Shown: positions 1 through 9,515 of the stretch, piece by piece
How the letters are laid out: each line of letters opens with the position of its first letter
Numbering within the stretch: the stretch's first letter is position 1
DNA from: an uncultured Clostridia bacterium
Lineage (GTDB): Bacteria > Bacillota > Clostridia > Oscillospirales > Ruminococcaceae
DNA: 64,000 nt
Direction: 5' to 3'
Assembly (NCBI GenBank): GCA_947600065.1
Contig: CANQFZ010000001.1
Span: 99,375-163,374, forward strand
Translations under genes and position numbers: made by a program
Notes under the pieces: generated by a model
What the model was told of the DNA's origin: nothing
What the model saw: only the letters and a program-made list of their open reading frames with translations
Databases searched by the model: none

Positions 1-424
1 TGTCTATCTCCTCGTCAAGTTTTTTAATCATCGCGTTCTTGCAAGCATTTTTTTTCGCGGATTTAGCAGGCTTTAAAAATGGCTTCGGAGGTTGTCCGTG
101 TTTGCCGTACTCGATAATATTTGCGAGTTTTGCGTTTGCTTCGCCGTCTTTACGAGGCTCGGCAAATCCTATTTTGACGTTGTAGTTACCGTTCTCGTCG
201 TACTTTGCAGGTGACGTTCCGAGAGCGGAAACAAGTTCGCCCGTTGACCGCGAATCAAATTTTGTTCCGCTTCCGATAACGCTCTGCAAATTTGAGTGCA
301 CCTTTTCTTCAATTACTTCCGCTCCCGCAGCCAAAACTTTTGGTATAATTTCGTCCGTTTTTTCTCTGAGTTTTGCAATTTTCATCAGAAAATCTTCGGG
401 CATTTTTACCGTACATTTAGCCAT
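1..424 (-). CDS. HK97 gp10-like phage tail completion/head-tail joining protein (truncated by window edge)
   Basis: Minus-strand reading from ATG at 424: MAKCTVKMPEDFLMKIAKLREKTDEIIPKVLAAGAEVIEEKVHSNLQ...IIEYGKHGQPPKPFLKPA; position in head-tail module. Runs off the left edge so absent from the ORF track. Confidence 0.75.
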   Translation of the reverse strand, partial: MAKCTVKMPEDFLMKIAKLREKTDEIIPKVLAAGAEVIEEKVHSNLQSVIGSGTKFDSRSTGELVSALGTSPAKYDENGNYNVKIGFAEPRKDGEANAKLANIIEYGKHGQPPKPFLKPAKSAKKNACKNAMIKKLDEEID

Positions 425-451
425 TGTTTGCATACCTCCTTGTTTTTCCTC

Positions 452-480
452 TTGACATTTTTGCAAATTCGGAGTATAAT
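452..480 (+). promoter_or_regulatory. sigma-A type promoter for the toxin-antitoxin pair
   Basis: TTGACA (452-457), 17-nt spacer, TATAAT (475-480). Confidence 0.75.
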
Positions 481-523
481 TAAGTAAGAAAGTATGAAAT
501 TCCGATTGTTGGGGGTGTTTGCT

Positions 524-790
524 ATGTTAGCGGAATTACGTACAAAATCACAAATCACACTGCCGAAAGAAATTGTTAGCTCTCTCGGACTGTCCGAAGG
601 GGATAAACTTGACGTTTGCGAAAAGGACGGCGTTATTTATTTGACGCCTGTTACTGTGTACCCGAAAAAATATGTTGACGAGCTTCAGACTGAGCTTTCC
701 GAACTAAAGAAAAACATTGCTGACGGAAAACAGCCGACTTTTGACAGCATAGACGCGCTTTTAGAACGTTTGGAGAGTGACAATGCTTAA
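524..790 (+). CDS. AbrB/SpoVT-type antitoxin
   Basis: MLAELRTKSQITLPKEIVSSLGLSEGDKLDVCEKDGVIYLTPV; swapped-hairpin AbrB signature; overlaps toxin start. Confidence 0.8.
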   Translation: MLAELRTKSQITLPKEIVSSLGLSEGDKLDVCEKDGVIYLTPVTVYPKKYVDELQTELSELKKNIADGKQPTFDSIDALLERLESDNA

Positions 791-1046
791 ACTGACATTT
801 ACAGACAGGTTTCAGAAACATTACAAAACCTTGAATGAAACTGAAAAAAAGCAATTCAAAAACAAGCTTGCTATTTTTACGGAAAATCCCTTGCACCCGT
901 CGCTTCGTGTAAAAAAGATACAAGGTACAGACGGCTTGTTTGAGTTCAGCGTGAATATGGATATCCGTGTTATCTGGTTTTACGAGGGTGAAGCACTGGT
1001 CGCTCTTGTTGACATAGGTCACCACGATATTCTAAAAAACTATTGA
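777..1046 (+). CDS. RelE/ParE (YafQ-like) toxin
   Basis: LTFTDRFQKHYKTLNETEKKQFKNKL...LRVKKIQGTDGLFEFSVNMDIRVIWFYEGEALVALVDIGHHD; typical RelE fold pattern. Confidence 0.8.
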   Translation: MTMLKLTFTDRFQKHYKTLNETEKKQFKNKLAIFTENPLHPSLRVKKIQGTDGLFEFSVNMDIRVIWFYEGEALVALVDIGHHDILKNY

Positions 1047-1052
1047 TTTTTG

Positions 1053-1078
1053 CCGAGGACATATGCCCTCGGTTTTTT
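1053..1078 (+). terminator. Rho-independent terminator after toxin gene
   Basis: GCCGAGGaCATATGcCCTCGG followed by TTTTTT. Confidence 0.7.
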
Positions 1079-1418
1079 ATCCGCTTGCTGTAATTTCTCT
1101 CGCCAAAACTTCAAGATACATTTTGCGCCCCTTGACATTCTCAGTCGACTTGATTTCAAACGTTCTTTCCTCGCAGATTATCCGCATATCCTTTGTTATC
1201 TCAACGCCCGGAATCACACGGATTTGAAACAGCTCTGTCGCGTCCGAAAACTGCGCCATATTCGCCCATTTCTTACTCCCGTGCCGACCTTCGCGGTATG
1301 CTCTGACTTCGGCAACGGTCGTTTCTTCCATGTGAGAAAATCCCTCATCATCAAGCACTTTTTTCTTGCTTATTATGCGGATTTTCGTGTTCATTTTTCC
1401 GAAGCTCACACCTTCCAC
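1077..1418 (-). CDS. phage head-tail adaptor protein
   Basis: Small protein with beta-rich head-tail joining pattern; synteny between gp6-like connector and gp10-like protein. Confidence 0.7.
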   Translation of the reverse strand: MEGVSFGKMNTKIRIISKKKVLDDEGFSHMEETTVAEVRAYREGRHGSKKWANMAQFSDATELFQIRVIPGVEITKDMRIICEERTFEIKSTENVKGRKMYLEVLAREITASG

Positions 1419-1723
1419 TCCCTATCTAACCGCAGTAACAGATTAACCGTGTTCCAGACCTGCTGACCTGCCGACACATTATCCGCGAAAAATCCGCCTG
1501 TCGAACCGTCTCTGCTCTCATATAAATGACTTACAAGCATTATAACCGCCTGCTCGGTAGTCGGCGGCATTGCTTTTTCCGCATAACTGCCTTCGGGGAT
1601 ATGCTGATAACTTTCGGCATAAGAAATCGCGGCGGTTATGTAACTTTTCAGCAAATCATCATCTTCCGAGTGTTCAAGTATTAAATTTTTCTTGACTTTG
1701 ACGAGTAATTCTTCAATTTCCAT
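1406..1723 (-). CDS. phage gp6-like head-tail connector
   Basis: MEIEELLVKVKKNLILEHSEDDDLLKSYITAAISYAESY...; DNA-packaging connector pattern and synteny. Confidence 0.75.
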   Translation of the reverse strand: MEIEELLVKVKKNLILEHSEDDDLLKSYITAAISYAESYQHIPEGSYAEKAMPPTTEQAVIMLVSHLYESRDGSTGGFFADNVSAGQQVWNTVNLLLRLDREWKV

Positions 1724-1742
1724 TCCCGCCGCGCTCCTTTCG

Positions 1743-2093
1743 TCATTCCGTTTCCATAAGTCCTGCCGTTTGCAATGCCGATAAAAGCGTATTAAATGTG
1801 CTTACAAGGTCGGAAACTTCCGACGCTTCACTGTCCGCCTGATACGCGATTTTCGGCGCGGCGGGAACATAAAGTTTCCCGTTTTCATCAACTGCGACTT
1901 CAACTGTTTCTGCGTCTTTTGCCTTAGCCTTTACACCTCCGAGAGTATCAGCCGAAGCAGTAGGCAGGGTATAAGCCGACCCGCCGCCCCCGCTCAAATC
2001 TTCGACTTCAGCCCCTTCTTCGATTATAAGCTTTCCGCCGATATGCGTAACTTCGCCGCCCGGCTCGGTGTAGTTCTTAACGTTGTAACTCAT
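1743..2093 (-). CDS. phage head fiber-like protein
   Basis: MSYNVKNYTEPGGEVTHIGGKLIIEEGAEVEDLSGGGG...TADTLGGVKA-like motif; directly downstream of capsid. Confidence 0.6.
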   Translation of the reverse strand: MSYNVKNYTEPGGEVTHIGGKLIIEEGAEVEDLSGGGGSAYTLPTASADTLGGVKAKAKDAETVEVAVDENGKLYVPAAPKIAYQADSEASEVSDLVSTFNTLLSALQTAGLMETE

Positions 2094-3295
2094 TATACTC
2101 CGCCTTTCATCTGCAACACCTTAACAGCCTCAGCAAGTACAAGTTTACCGTCAACGCGCTCGCTTGACAGATAGCCAATATGTCCGGTAGTTGCATACAA
2201 CTCATACAAGGGCTTAAACGCTCTGCTCTGACGGTCTGCAATCCAGTAGTAGCTAAAATCGCCGAACGCAATCGTCTTAGCACTCGCCGCCGCAGTAGGC
2301 ATAAAAGCCGAGGTATACACGGGTCTGCCAAGCAGCATATCAGGCGTATTAAGCTGCAGAGAAGGCTGCCAGAGGTACTGTCCCTGTCCGTCTTTGAGTT
2401 TGCGGATAAGCTTAATTGTATTATCGTTAAGCAGCCACACCGCTTTGCGGCGGTAAGGCGATTTGAGGGAGTAGAAAAGGTCCATAATCTCATCGCCCGT
2501 GATTGCTGCTTCTCCCGCAGCTGTCACACCAACGTCCGCGCCGCCTGCATCAGCAAGAATACCCGTAGGCTTATTCGAGCCGTCGCCCTTGATAAATGCC
2601 TCTTCTTCAAGGTTTCCAATGCGTCTTGCAAACTCTTTTGAAATGTACGACTGCATATTAAACGCCGAATCGTTCATCAATTCTTCGGAGATTTTAATTA
2701 TAGCGCCTGCCTTGTAAGCGTCCAAAGAAACTTGATTAAATGAACCTTCGGTTTCAGGATATGTGCCTTCTTCTTCAATCCAACTTGCTGTTCCCGCGGT
2801 TGCTACAACGGGAATTTTGCGAGTTCCGCTTGATGTTCTGATAACTTTCGCAAGTTTTCTCATCACGGTTTCTTCTTCGAGAGCCTCAACAAGCACTTTT
2901 TCAAATTCGTCGGGTACAAGATACCCGCCCTCGCTGTCAGTGCCAACCGTCAAAGCGTTTATAATCTGCGGAGTAGCAACTTTCGAGCGCATCATATCCC
3001 AGAATTTCGCGTTGTACTCGTCAGATGCTCTCCCGCTCTTAAAATCGGGGTTTTTAGCCTGCGGTGCTGTCAGAATAGGCGAGTTCGCAGACTTTTTGAG
3101 TTCAGCTTCAATCTGCTCCTGACGTTCAAGCCTTGCAATTTCTTTGCCGAGGTCAGTTATTTCCTGTTCCATTTGCGTATATTTCGCATCATCTTCAGCG
3201 GAAAGCACGCCGTTTTCTTTCCTGTGCGCGTCCAAAAATGATTTAGCATTATTCCACGCAGCTACGCGCTTTTCGCGCAGTTCAAAAATTGTCAT
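2093..3295 (-). CDS. HK97-fold major capsid protein
   Basis: N-terminal coiled delta domain then TVGTDSEGGYLVPDEFEKVLVEALEEETVMRKLAKV..IPV...A..W..EE. Confidence 0.95.
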   Translation of the reverse strand: MTIFELREKRVAAWNNAKSFLDAHRKENGVLSAEDDAKYTQMEQEITDLGKEIARLERQEQIEAELKKSANSPILTAPQAKNPDFKSGRASDEYNAKFWDMMRSKVATPQIINALTVGTDSEGGYLVPDEFEKVLVEALEEETVMRKLAKVIRTSSGTRKIPVVATAGTASWIEEEGTYPETEGSFNQVSLDAYKAGAIIKISEELMNDSAFNMQSYISKEFARRIGNLEEEAFIKGDGSNKPTGILADAGGADVGVTAAGEAAITGDEIMDLFYSLKSPYRRKAVWLLNDNTIKLIRKLKDGQGQYLWQPSLQLNTPDMLLGRPVYTSAFMPTAAASAKTIAFGDFSYYWIADRQSRAFKPLYELYATTGHIGYLSSERVDGKLVLAEAVKVLQMKGGV

Positions 3296-3306
3296 AATAA
3301 TTCCTC

Positions 3307-4029
3307 CTAAAATTTAAGTAATTCCAGACGCTGTTCGAGTTCTTCTACCGAGCGCCCTGTGTTTTGCTTTTTAATCGCGCATTTTGCCGCGATTTTGTCC
3401 ATAAGCGAGTTAATAACTTGCGTCTTGGAGTAGAGCATAGCCGATATTTCGGGCATTTCTTGTCTCTCGGAGCGCTCTAAAACGCCGTCCGCGAAGCCGA
3501 GTTCAATCGCCTTGTTTGCGTTCATCCACGTTTCAGACTCCATAAGATTTGATATTTTCTCCCGCGTCAGACTTGTTTTGATTTCATAAGCGTTGATTAT
3601 GCTCTCTTTTACTTCGTCGAGCATATCTATTGCTTTTCTCATCTCGTTATGGTCGCCGAAAGCCATTGTTGCAGGATTGTGTATCATCATCATTGATACG
3701 GGCGACATTAAAACCTTGTTTCCCGCCATTGCAATAACACTCGCCGCGCTTGCCGCAATGCCGTCAATCTTTACAGTCACGTTATGCTTATAATCCATAA
3801 GCATTGTGTAAATCTGCGCAGCCGCTACACAATCACCGCCCGGAGAGTTAATCCACACGGTAATATCTCCGTCGCCGTTCATCAGTTCCTCTTTAAACAT
3901 CTGCGGCGTAATATCATCGTCAAACCAGCTTTCCTCAGCTATCGTTCCATTTAAGACCAGTGTCCGTTCTTCTGCCCCTGTTTGGTTCAGTGTCTTGGTC
4001 CAGTTCCAGAACTTCTTCATTTGTTCCAA
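3307..4029 (-). CDS. ClpP-like prohead protease
   Basis: WINSPGGDCVAAAQIYTML...GIAASAASVIAMAG...MMMIHNPA; ClpP catalytic Ser/His motifs. Confidence 0.93.
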   Translation of the reverse strand: MEQMKKFWNWTKTLNQTGAEERTLVLNGTIAEESWFDDDITPQMFKEELMNGDGDITVWINSPGGDCVAAAQIYTMLMDYKHNVTVKIDGIAASAASVIAMAGNKVLMSPVSMMMIHNPATMAFGDHNEMRKAIDMLDEVKESIINAYEIKTSLTREKISNLMESETWMNANKAIELGFADGVLERSERQEMPEISAMLYSKTQVINSLMDKIAAKCAIKKQNTGRSVEELEQRLELLKF

Positions 4030-5281
4030 CCCCCTTTCCGCTGTTCATAAATGTACCCGCCTGCGTCAGCGGCAGCATATTTCCGTTTACAAGATACAAG
4101 TCGCCGCCTTGCTCTGCGGGTATGCGGTCAAGGTTTTCAAGCTCGCGTATGTCATTCGCCGACATCCAGCCGTTCTGCCTTGCCGTTGCATATCCTCTCA
4201 TTCTGCCCTCATAATCGCCGCGTAAAAGCCCCTCAACGTTGAATTTAATAAACATTGTCTGCTTCTGCTCGGGGTTTAAAAGCGCCTTTTGCATTGCCTG
4301 TTCCCACCGAACAAGCCACGGTTGCAGAGTGTACCGCACAAATTCAAGCGACTGCTGCTCAATGTTCGAGAAACTCGATTTGTCCAAATCTCCTATCATG
4401 TGCGGAGGAATACGGAAAATCCTTGCAATCTCGTCAATCTGAAATTTTCTGGTTTCCAGAAATTGTGCCTGCTCATTCGGCATTCCGATAGGCGTGTACT
4501 TCATTCCTTCTTCGAGAACGGCGATTTTGTGAGAATTTCTCGGACCGCTGAACATTCTCTGCCAGCTTTCGCGCACTTTGTTTGGGTCTTTTAACGTGCC
4601 GGGGTGTTCCAATATCCCGCTCGGAGTTGCGCCGTTTTCAAAAAACTTCGCGCCGTATTCCTCGCAGGACATTCCCAAGCCGATTGCGTTCTTTGCCATT
4701 GCAATAGGCGAGTAGCCGACAAGCCCGTCAAATCCAAGTCCGGGAATATGCAGGACATCTTCCTTTTGGAGTTTTACAATTGTACCCGTCTGACCTTCTT
4801 TCATCTGTCGTTCATCGGGCGGGATTGCATACTCATAATATATCTGCTTGTTATCATCTCTGCAGACTTCCATTCTGTCAGCCATAAGCGGGTATAACGC
4901 TATAACTTCATTCGCATTGTTGCGTATTATCTGCGCGTAGGCATTGCCCCACAACAGCAAGTGTGTCATAAGCGTTTCTCGGAAATTAAACGACGTCATT
5001 TCCGGGTTCGGCTCGTCATGGAAAATGCGATATAAACCGCTGTCAACCGCTTTTTCTTTTCCGCCGTCAGCCTTGTATCGGTATAAATGCAGCGGCAGAC
5101 TTGCGACAGCTTCCGACAATATCCTTACACAGGAATACACTGCCGTAAGCTGCATTGCCGACCGCTCATTAACGTATTTCCCCGAACTTGACTGACCTAA
5201 AAAGAATGAAAACGCGCTTCCGCTTGTGCTGTTCATAGCAGGCGCGTCCCGCGATTTAAACAGTCTTGCAAAAAAATTCAT
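3935..5281 (-). CDS. HK97-type portal protein
   Basis: AMQLTAVYSCVRILSEAVASLPLHLYR...GLVGYSPIAMAKNAIGLG; phage portal signature. Confidence 0.95.
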   Translation of the reverse strand: MNFFARLFKSRDAPAMNSTSGSAFSFFLGQSSSGKYVNERSAMQLTAVYSCVRILSEAVASLPLHLYRYKADGGKEKAVDSGLYRIFHDEPNPEMTSFNFRETLMTHLLLWGNAYAQIIRNNANEVIALYPLMADRMEVCRDDNKQIYYEYAIPPDERQMKEGQTGTIVKLQKEDVLHIPGLGFDGLVGYSPIAMAKNAIGLGMSCEEYGAKFFENGATPSGILEHPGTLKDPNKVRESWQRMFSGPRNSHKIAVLEEGMKYTPIGMPNEQAQFLETRKFQIDEIARIFRIPPHMIGDLDKSSFSNIEQQSLEFVRYTLQPWLVRWEQAMQKALLNPEQKQTMFIKFNVEGLLRGDYEGRMRGYATARQNGWMSANDIRELENLDRIPAEQGGDLYLVNGNMLPLTQAGTFMNSGKGVGTNEEVLELDQDTEPNRGRRTDTGLKWNDS

Positions 5282-5299
5282 AGGTTACTCCTTTCGCCT

Positions 5300-6919
5300 T
5301 TAAAATACCAAAATCCCTCTGTCATCATATACAGACGTGCTGTTCTGATTTCCGCATCTTATCGCCCTGTCAAGCGCCATTATCGTAGCAACCGCGCCGT
5401 CGATTTTCTCCGTAGACTTCTCTTTGTCTGCCTTGATATTTCCCGCAGGGTCAGTGCGAATAAAAATGTTGTCCATCATCCACCGCAGAACAGGGTGTCC
5501 GCCGTGAGCGATTTTTTCTTCAAGCACAAGCTTCATCAGTTCCTTAGTAGGCGGTGACATATCCTTAAAGCCTTGCCCGAACGGCACAACGGTAAAGCCC
5601 ATATTCTCGAGATTTTGTACCATTTGCACCGCACCCCAACGGTCAAACGCAATTTCCCGAATGTTAAACCGCTCTCCGAGCCGCTCAATAAACTGCTCGA
5701 TATAGCCGTAGTGTACAACATTTCCCTCGGTCGTCATCAAAAAGCCTTGTTGCTCCCAAATATCATACGGCACATGGTCACGCCTTACTCTCAGTCCGAC
5801 ATTTTCTTCGGGTATCCAGAAATACGGCAGAACCATATATTCCCCGTCCTCGTCAATCGGCGGGAATACAAGTACAAATGCCGTTATATCCGTTGTTGAC
5901 GACAAGTCAAGACCACCGTAGCACACGCGCCCTTCAAGTTTGTCCTCATTCACCGCAAACGCGCATTTGTCCCACTTGTCCATAGGCATCCAGCGCACTG
6001 ACTGTTTTACCCACTGGTTTAGCCTTAACTGCCTGAATGAGTTTTCCTCTCCGGGGTTTTGTTTCGCGCTGTTGCACGCCGCCTGCACTTTCTCAATGTC
6101 AACCGTTATTCCGAGCGACGGGTTAGCCTTCGCCCAGACCTTTGGGTCAGTCCAGTCGTCGTTCTGGTCCGCACCGAAAATCACGGAATAAAACGTCGGG
6201 TCAATCTTCCTGCCCGCTTCAATGTCAAGCGCCTTTTGATGTATCTCATAGCAGATAGAGTTTACGTCATTTCCCGCAGTCGTGATAAGGAAAAACAGCG
6301 GCTGCGCCCTCGCGTCGCCAGAACCTTGCGTCATTACGTCATAAAGTTTTCTGTTCGGCTGTGTATGCAACTCGTCAAAAATAACTCCCGAAGTGTTGAA
6401 ACCGTGCTTGTTTGCAACGTCCGCCGAAAGTACTTGATAAACGCTGTTTGTCGGAAGATAGATAAGCCGCTTTTGTGATTCGAGGATTTTCACACGCTTC
6501 ATAAGAGCAGGGCAGAGCCTTACCATGTCCGTTGCGACATCAAAAACGATCTTCGCTTGATTTCTGTCCGCCGCACAGCTGTAAATTTCGGCGCGTTCTT
6601 CGCCGTCGCCGCATAACAACAGCAGCGCGACCGCCGCCGCAAGTTCAGACTTGCCTTGCTTTTTCGGAATTTCAATAAAAGCCGTGTTAAATTGCCTATA
6701 GCCGTTCGGCTTGATTACTCCGAAAATATCTCTGATGATCCTTTCCTGCCAGTCGATAAGGTCAAACCGCTTTCCTGCCCAAATGCCTTTGGTGTGCGAC
6801 AGGCTCTGTATAAAATTTACCGCAAAATCCGCTTTTTGTTTGTCGTAATGGGACGATTTCGCCATAAATTTTGTCGGTTTATAGCCTTTCAGCTTTCGCA
6901 TTTTCGCTGTTTGCGCCAT
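5300..6919 (-). CDS. phage terminase large subunit
   Basis: EIPKKQGKSELAAAVALLLLCGDGEERAEIYSCAADRNQAKIVFD; VIFDELHTQ Walker B; nuclease domain. Confidence 0.95.
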   Translation of the reverse strand: MAQTAKMRKLKGYKPTKFMAKSSHYDKQKADFAVNFIQSLSHTKGIWAGKRFDLIDWQERIIRDIFGVIKPNGYRQFNTAFIEIPKKQGKSELAAAVALLLLCGDGEERAEIYSCAADRNQAKIVFDVATDMVRLCPALMKRVKILESQKRLIYLPTNSVYQVLSADVANKHGFNTSGVIFDELHTQPNRKLYDVMTQGSGDARAQPLFFLITTAGNDVNSICYEIHQKALDIEAGRKIDPTFYSVIFGADQNDDWTDPKVWAKANPSLGITVDIEKVQAACNSAKQNPGEENSFRQLRLNQWVKQSVRWMPMDKWDKCAFAVNEDKLEGRVCYGGLDLSSTTDITAFVLVFPPIDEDGEYMVLPYFWIPEENVGLRVRRDHVPYDIWEQQGFLMTTEGNVVHYGYIEQFIERLGERFNIREIAFDRWGAVQMVQNLENMGFTVVPFGQGFKDMSPPTKELMKLVLEEKIAHGGHPVLRWMMDNIFIRTDPAGNIKADKEKSTEKIDGAVATIMALDRAIRCGNQNSTSVYDDRGILVF

Positions 6920-7067
6920 TCCCCCACCTGCTTTTATTTGCAATTGATTGCAAAATTCTTTTATCAAGCAAATAAAAAATCGGCAATCGTTTCAGACCAC
7001 CGATTTTTTATATTTTCTATCATATCTCAAATTGAACAAACGGCGACACCTTTATTGGCGTACACTG

Positions 7068-7634
7068 TCAACTGCCAACAGCGCCCTGTGACCTCAGCAA
7101 TTGTTCCATTGCGTCCTCAGCCGTTCCGACGTCGCTGTTCTCCTTGACAATCTGGAATATCTGATACCATAAATTGTTTATCTGTTTCATGTAATTTTGC
7201 GACATTGCGACAAACGGCGAAGCAATTTCCTGACCGGTAGTCGGGTGTTTCGACAAAAATCCATTTTTGGAAATAATATGCTCACATTGCACCCATCTTG
7301 CCACGCTCATTGCATAATTCCTGATGAGCTGAACACTCACAGCCTTTTCACAGCCTCTCGCTTTGAGCCATTGCCACGTTTCCTCGAAAACTTGAGCCGC
7401 AACAATTTCCTCTTTGCACTTTTGCTTCTCCGTCATATAGTCCTTGACTTCCGGGCTTTGCGCATTATCGGCATTTCCCGTCAGTTTAATAATTCCCGAA
7501 GGTTTCTTACCACTCGATTTTCTGCGCTCCGTCAAGCCCTTAGCACTAACGTCCGCGCCCTTATCGGCAACAGCCTTCGGTTTACGTCCGCTGCCTGCTC
7601 TTGCGCCGCCTCGCATAGTACCGTCTTTCGCCAT
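7068..7634 (-). CDS. phage terminase small subunit (P27-like)
   Basis: GARAGSGRKPK N-terminus; upstream of TerL. Confidence 0.8.
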   Translation of the reverse strand: MAKDGTMRGGARAGSGRKPKAVADKGADVSAKGLTERRKSSGKKPSGIIKLTGNADNAQSPEVKDYMTEKQKCKEEIVAAQVFEETWQWLKARGCEKAVSVQLIRNYAMSVARWVQCEHIISKNGFLSKHPTTGQEIASPFVAMSQNYMKQINNLWYQIFQIVKENSDVGTAEDAMEQLLRSQGAVGS

Positions 7635-7746
7635 TTTCTCACCCCCAAAATCCCTAACCGTTAATACCCCGTTTGATTTTGCCTTTTTCGCACGCGATAC
7701 TCCGCGCCGTTGTCCGTTTCCTTTGCTTATAGAGATTTAAACTCCC

Positions 7747-8097
7747 CTACCGGTCGCAAATCTCGTTTAAATGTATCTTGGTGTGACACGACTGGCACAA
7801 GCTCATTAAGTTTTCAAAGTCATTCGTGCCGCCCTGAGAAACAGGCTTCTTGTGGTGTACTTCTTCAACAGGCGTCAGCCGTCCTTCTTTCAGACACATT
7901 TCGCACAGCGGGTGCAGCGCGACATATCTCGCCCGAATAATTCTCCATTCACGACCATAGCGCTTATTGACATCAGGACTGCGTTCGAGCCGATTGTAAT
8001 TATCGCGTGCAATTTTCGTATGTGCATTGCAATATTCTCCGCACGTAAGGTTCGGACACCCCGGAAACTTGCACGCTCTTTTCGGTTTCCTCGGCAC
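7747..8097 (-). CDS. HNH endonuclease
   Basis: PLCEMCLKEGRLTPVEEVHHKKPVSQGGTNDFENLMSLCQSCHTKIH. Confidence 0.9.
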   Translation of the reverse strand: MPRKPKRACKFPGCPNLTCGEYCNAHTKIARDNYNRLERSPDVNKRYGREWRIIRARYVALHPLCEMCLKEGRLTPVEEVHHKKPVSQGGTNDFENLMSLCQSCHTKIHLNEICDR

Positions 8098-8139
8098 AAT
8101 AACCGCTCCTTTTTAAATCATTTTTCATTTTATAGGATA

Positions 8140-8583
8140 TCATATAGGCGTGTAGGATTGCAATAAGGTTTTGTAGGTTCTTTGAAAATCCTGCAGCGCA
8201 TAGCCGTGAAGTTCTCTTGTGTACTGATATGTATAATTCAGTTCAACGGAGATCGTTTCAAGGGATTTAAATTCTACATATCGTCGAAATAGAATTTCAA
8301 CATATCGGGTATCTTTCAAGCCTTGTATTTCATTTATGATTTTATGCTTTTCTTCAACGTACTTGTTAATTTCAGTGTTAATCTGCTGTTCGACTTCGAT
8401 TATTTTATGAATGGTTTTAACAAACGGAGCTTCTTCAACAACGCTTGTTTTAATGTGTTCTTTTGAATAATCAATTCCTGTTGAACTTGAAGCTTTCAAA
8501 CGCAAATCGGAAAGTTCCTGTATTTTCTGATTTATTATCGTATCTAAATGTTTTAAATGCTTCAGATAGTCTTTCGCTTTCAT
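8140..8583 (-). CDS. phage sigma-like/ArpU-DUF1492-type regulator
   Basis: Coiled-coil then LKDTRYVEILFRRYVEFKSLETISVELNYTYQYTRELHGYALQDFQ region-4-like HTH. Confidence 0.7.
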   Translation of the reverse strand: MKAKDYLKHLKHLDTIINQKIQELSDLRLKASSSTGIDYSKEHIKTSVVEEAPFVKTIHKIIEVEQQINTEINKYVEEKHKIINEIQGLKDTRYVEILFRRYVEFKSLETISVELNYTYQYTRELHGYALQDFQRTYKTLLQSYTPI

Positions 8584-8656
8584 AGGTATAATTTCCTTTC
8601 ATTTTGAACCGCTCTAAAGTCAGATATTCCAAAGGGTTGCAAAGAGTAATACCTGT

Positions 8657-8872
8657 TCATTGTTTCACCTCCTCTGTACAATCCTCTAAGCTCGCTATAA
8701 CTACACAGCCCGACTTTTTGCCGATAAGTTCGAGCGAGTATGTCCAGCCTTTTTCCTTTGTGTACCTTGTAATAACTCCCGAAAGAGTATACACGGCGCT
8801 TAAACCCATATGCGTATGCACAACGGGCGTGCCGTCAACAATAGCCTTGTTTACCTGTTCCAAAGTCATCAT
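8657..8872 (-). CDS. small phage hypothetical protein
   Basis: ORF in tight synteny between RusA and sigma-like gene. Confidence 0.5.
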   Translation of the reverse strand: MMTLEQVNKAIVDGTPVVHTHMGLSAVYTLSGVITRYTKEKGWTYSLELIGKKSGCVVIASLEDCTEEVKQ

Positions 8873-9270
8873 AATTCATCGATCCTTTCTATCCTCACAT
8901 AAATTCCCGTTTGTTTTGCGTAAAATTTCTCGACAATCTCGCTTGCAACAACCGCGTCGTCTTTCCAAAACCCCGCTTTTGTCATGCAGTCCTTAAGCAG
9001 TTTCTGAAGATTATCGGTGTCGGGTCTGGTTGACTTATATTCACCGTCAGCGTGCCTTTTCCCGCTCGGAAACAGCCACTTTACAGTAAGCCTTACCGAC
9101 TTGTCAAACGGCGTTTTAGGCTTATTCTGCGCAAGATACGCGGTAAGTTTTTGCCGAGCGTTTTTCAGTTCGGGCGTGTCATAGAAAACGGGCTTTCCGT
9201 TTCTGACGGTCACTTTGTGTTCTTGCGCGGTAACTGTCGGCGGTATCATGGGCATAAAAAATTCTACCAT
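8869..9270 (-). CDS. RusA-type Holliday junction resolvase
   Basis: MVEFFMPMIPPTVTAQEHKV...TRPDTDNLQKLLKDCMTKAGFWKDDAVVASEIVEKFYA (RPDxDN motif). Confidence 0.88.
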   Translation of the reverse strand: MVEFFMPMIPPTVTAQEHKVTVRNGKPVFYDTPELKNARQKLTAYLAQNKPKTPFDKSVRLTVKWLFPSGKRHADGEYKSTRPDTDNLQKLLKDCMTKAGFWKDDAVVASEIVEKFYAKQTGIYVRIERIDEL

Positions 9271-9329
9271 AGATGTCCTTTCTGCAGTGCTTGAAAAAAA
9301 TCTGCAAGTTACCGTTAAGCGTGTAGGGG

Positions 9330-9515
9330 TCACCGCCGCATTTAAGCGGTGACCTACCGTACACGCGTAACGGTAGTGAGTGACACGAACTATATATAAG
9401 GGGTGACAACAATTTGTCACCACGTTTTTTAACGTGGTGTCCGAACTTTGACACGACGTATTTTTAACGTGGTGTCCAAGTTGTGACATTTTGACATTTT
9501 GACAAATGTCACGTT
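9330..9515. repeat. cluster of inverted repeats between primase/helicase and RusA genes
   Basis: GTCACCGCcgcatttaaGCGGTGAC, GTGACAacaatTTGTCAC, CACCACGTTttttAACGTGGTG, GACACgACGT..ACGTggTGTC, GTGACAttttgacattttgacaaaTGTCAC. Confidence 0.7.

Noticed and set aside
2180-6478. Plus-strand ORFs antisense to phage structural genes (e.g. 2180-2641, 6059-6478)
   Set aside because: Low-plausibility translations fully opposite well-supported capsid/portal/terminase genes; codon-composition shadows.
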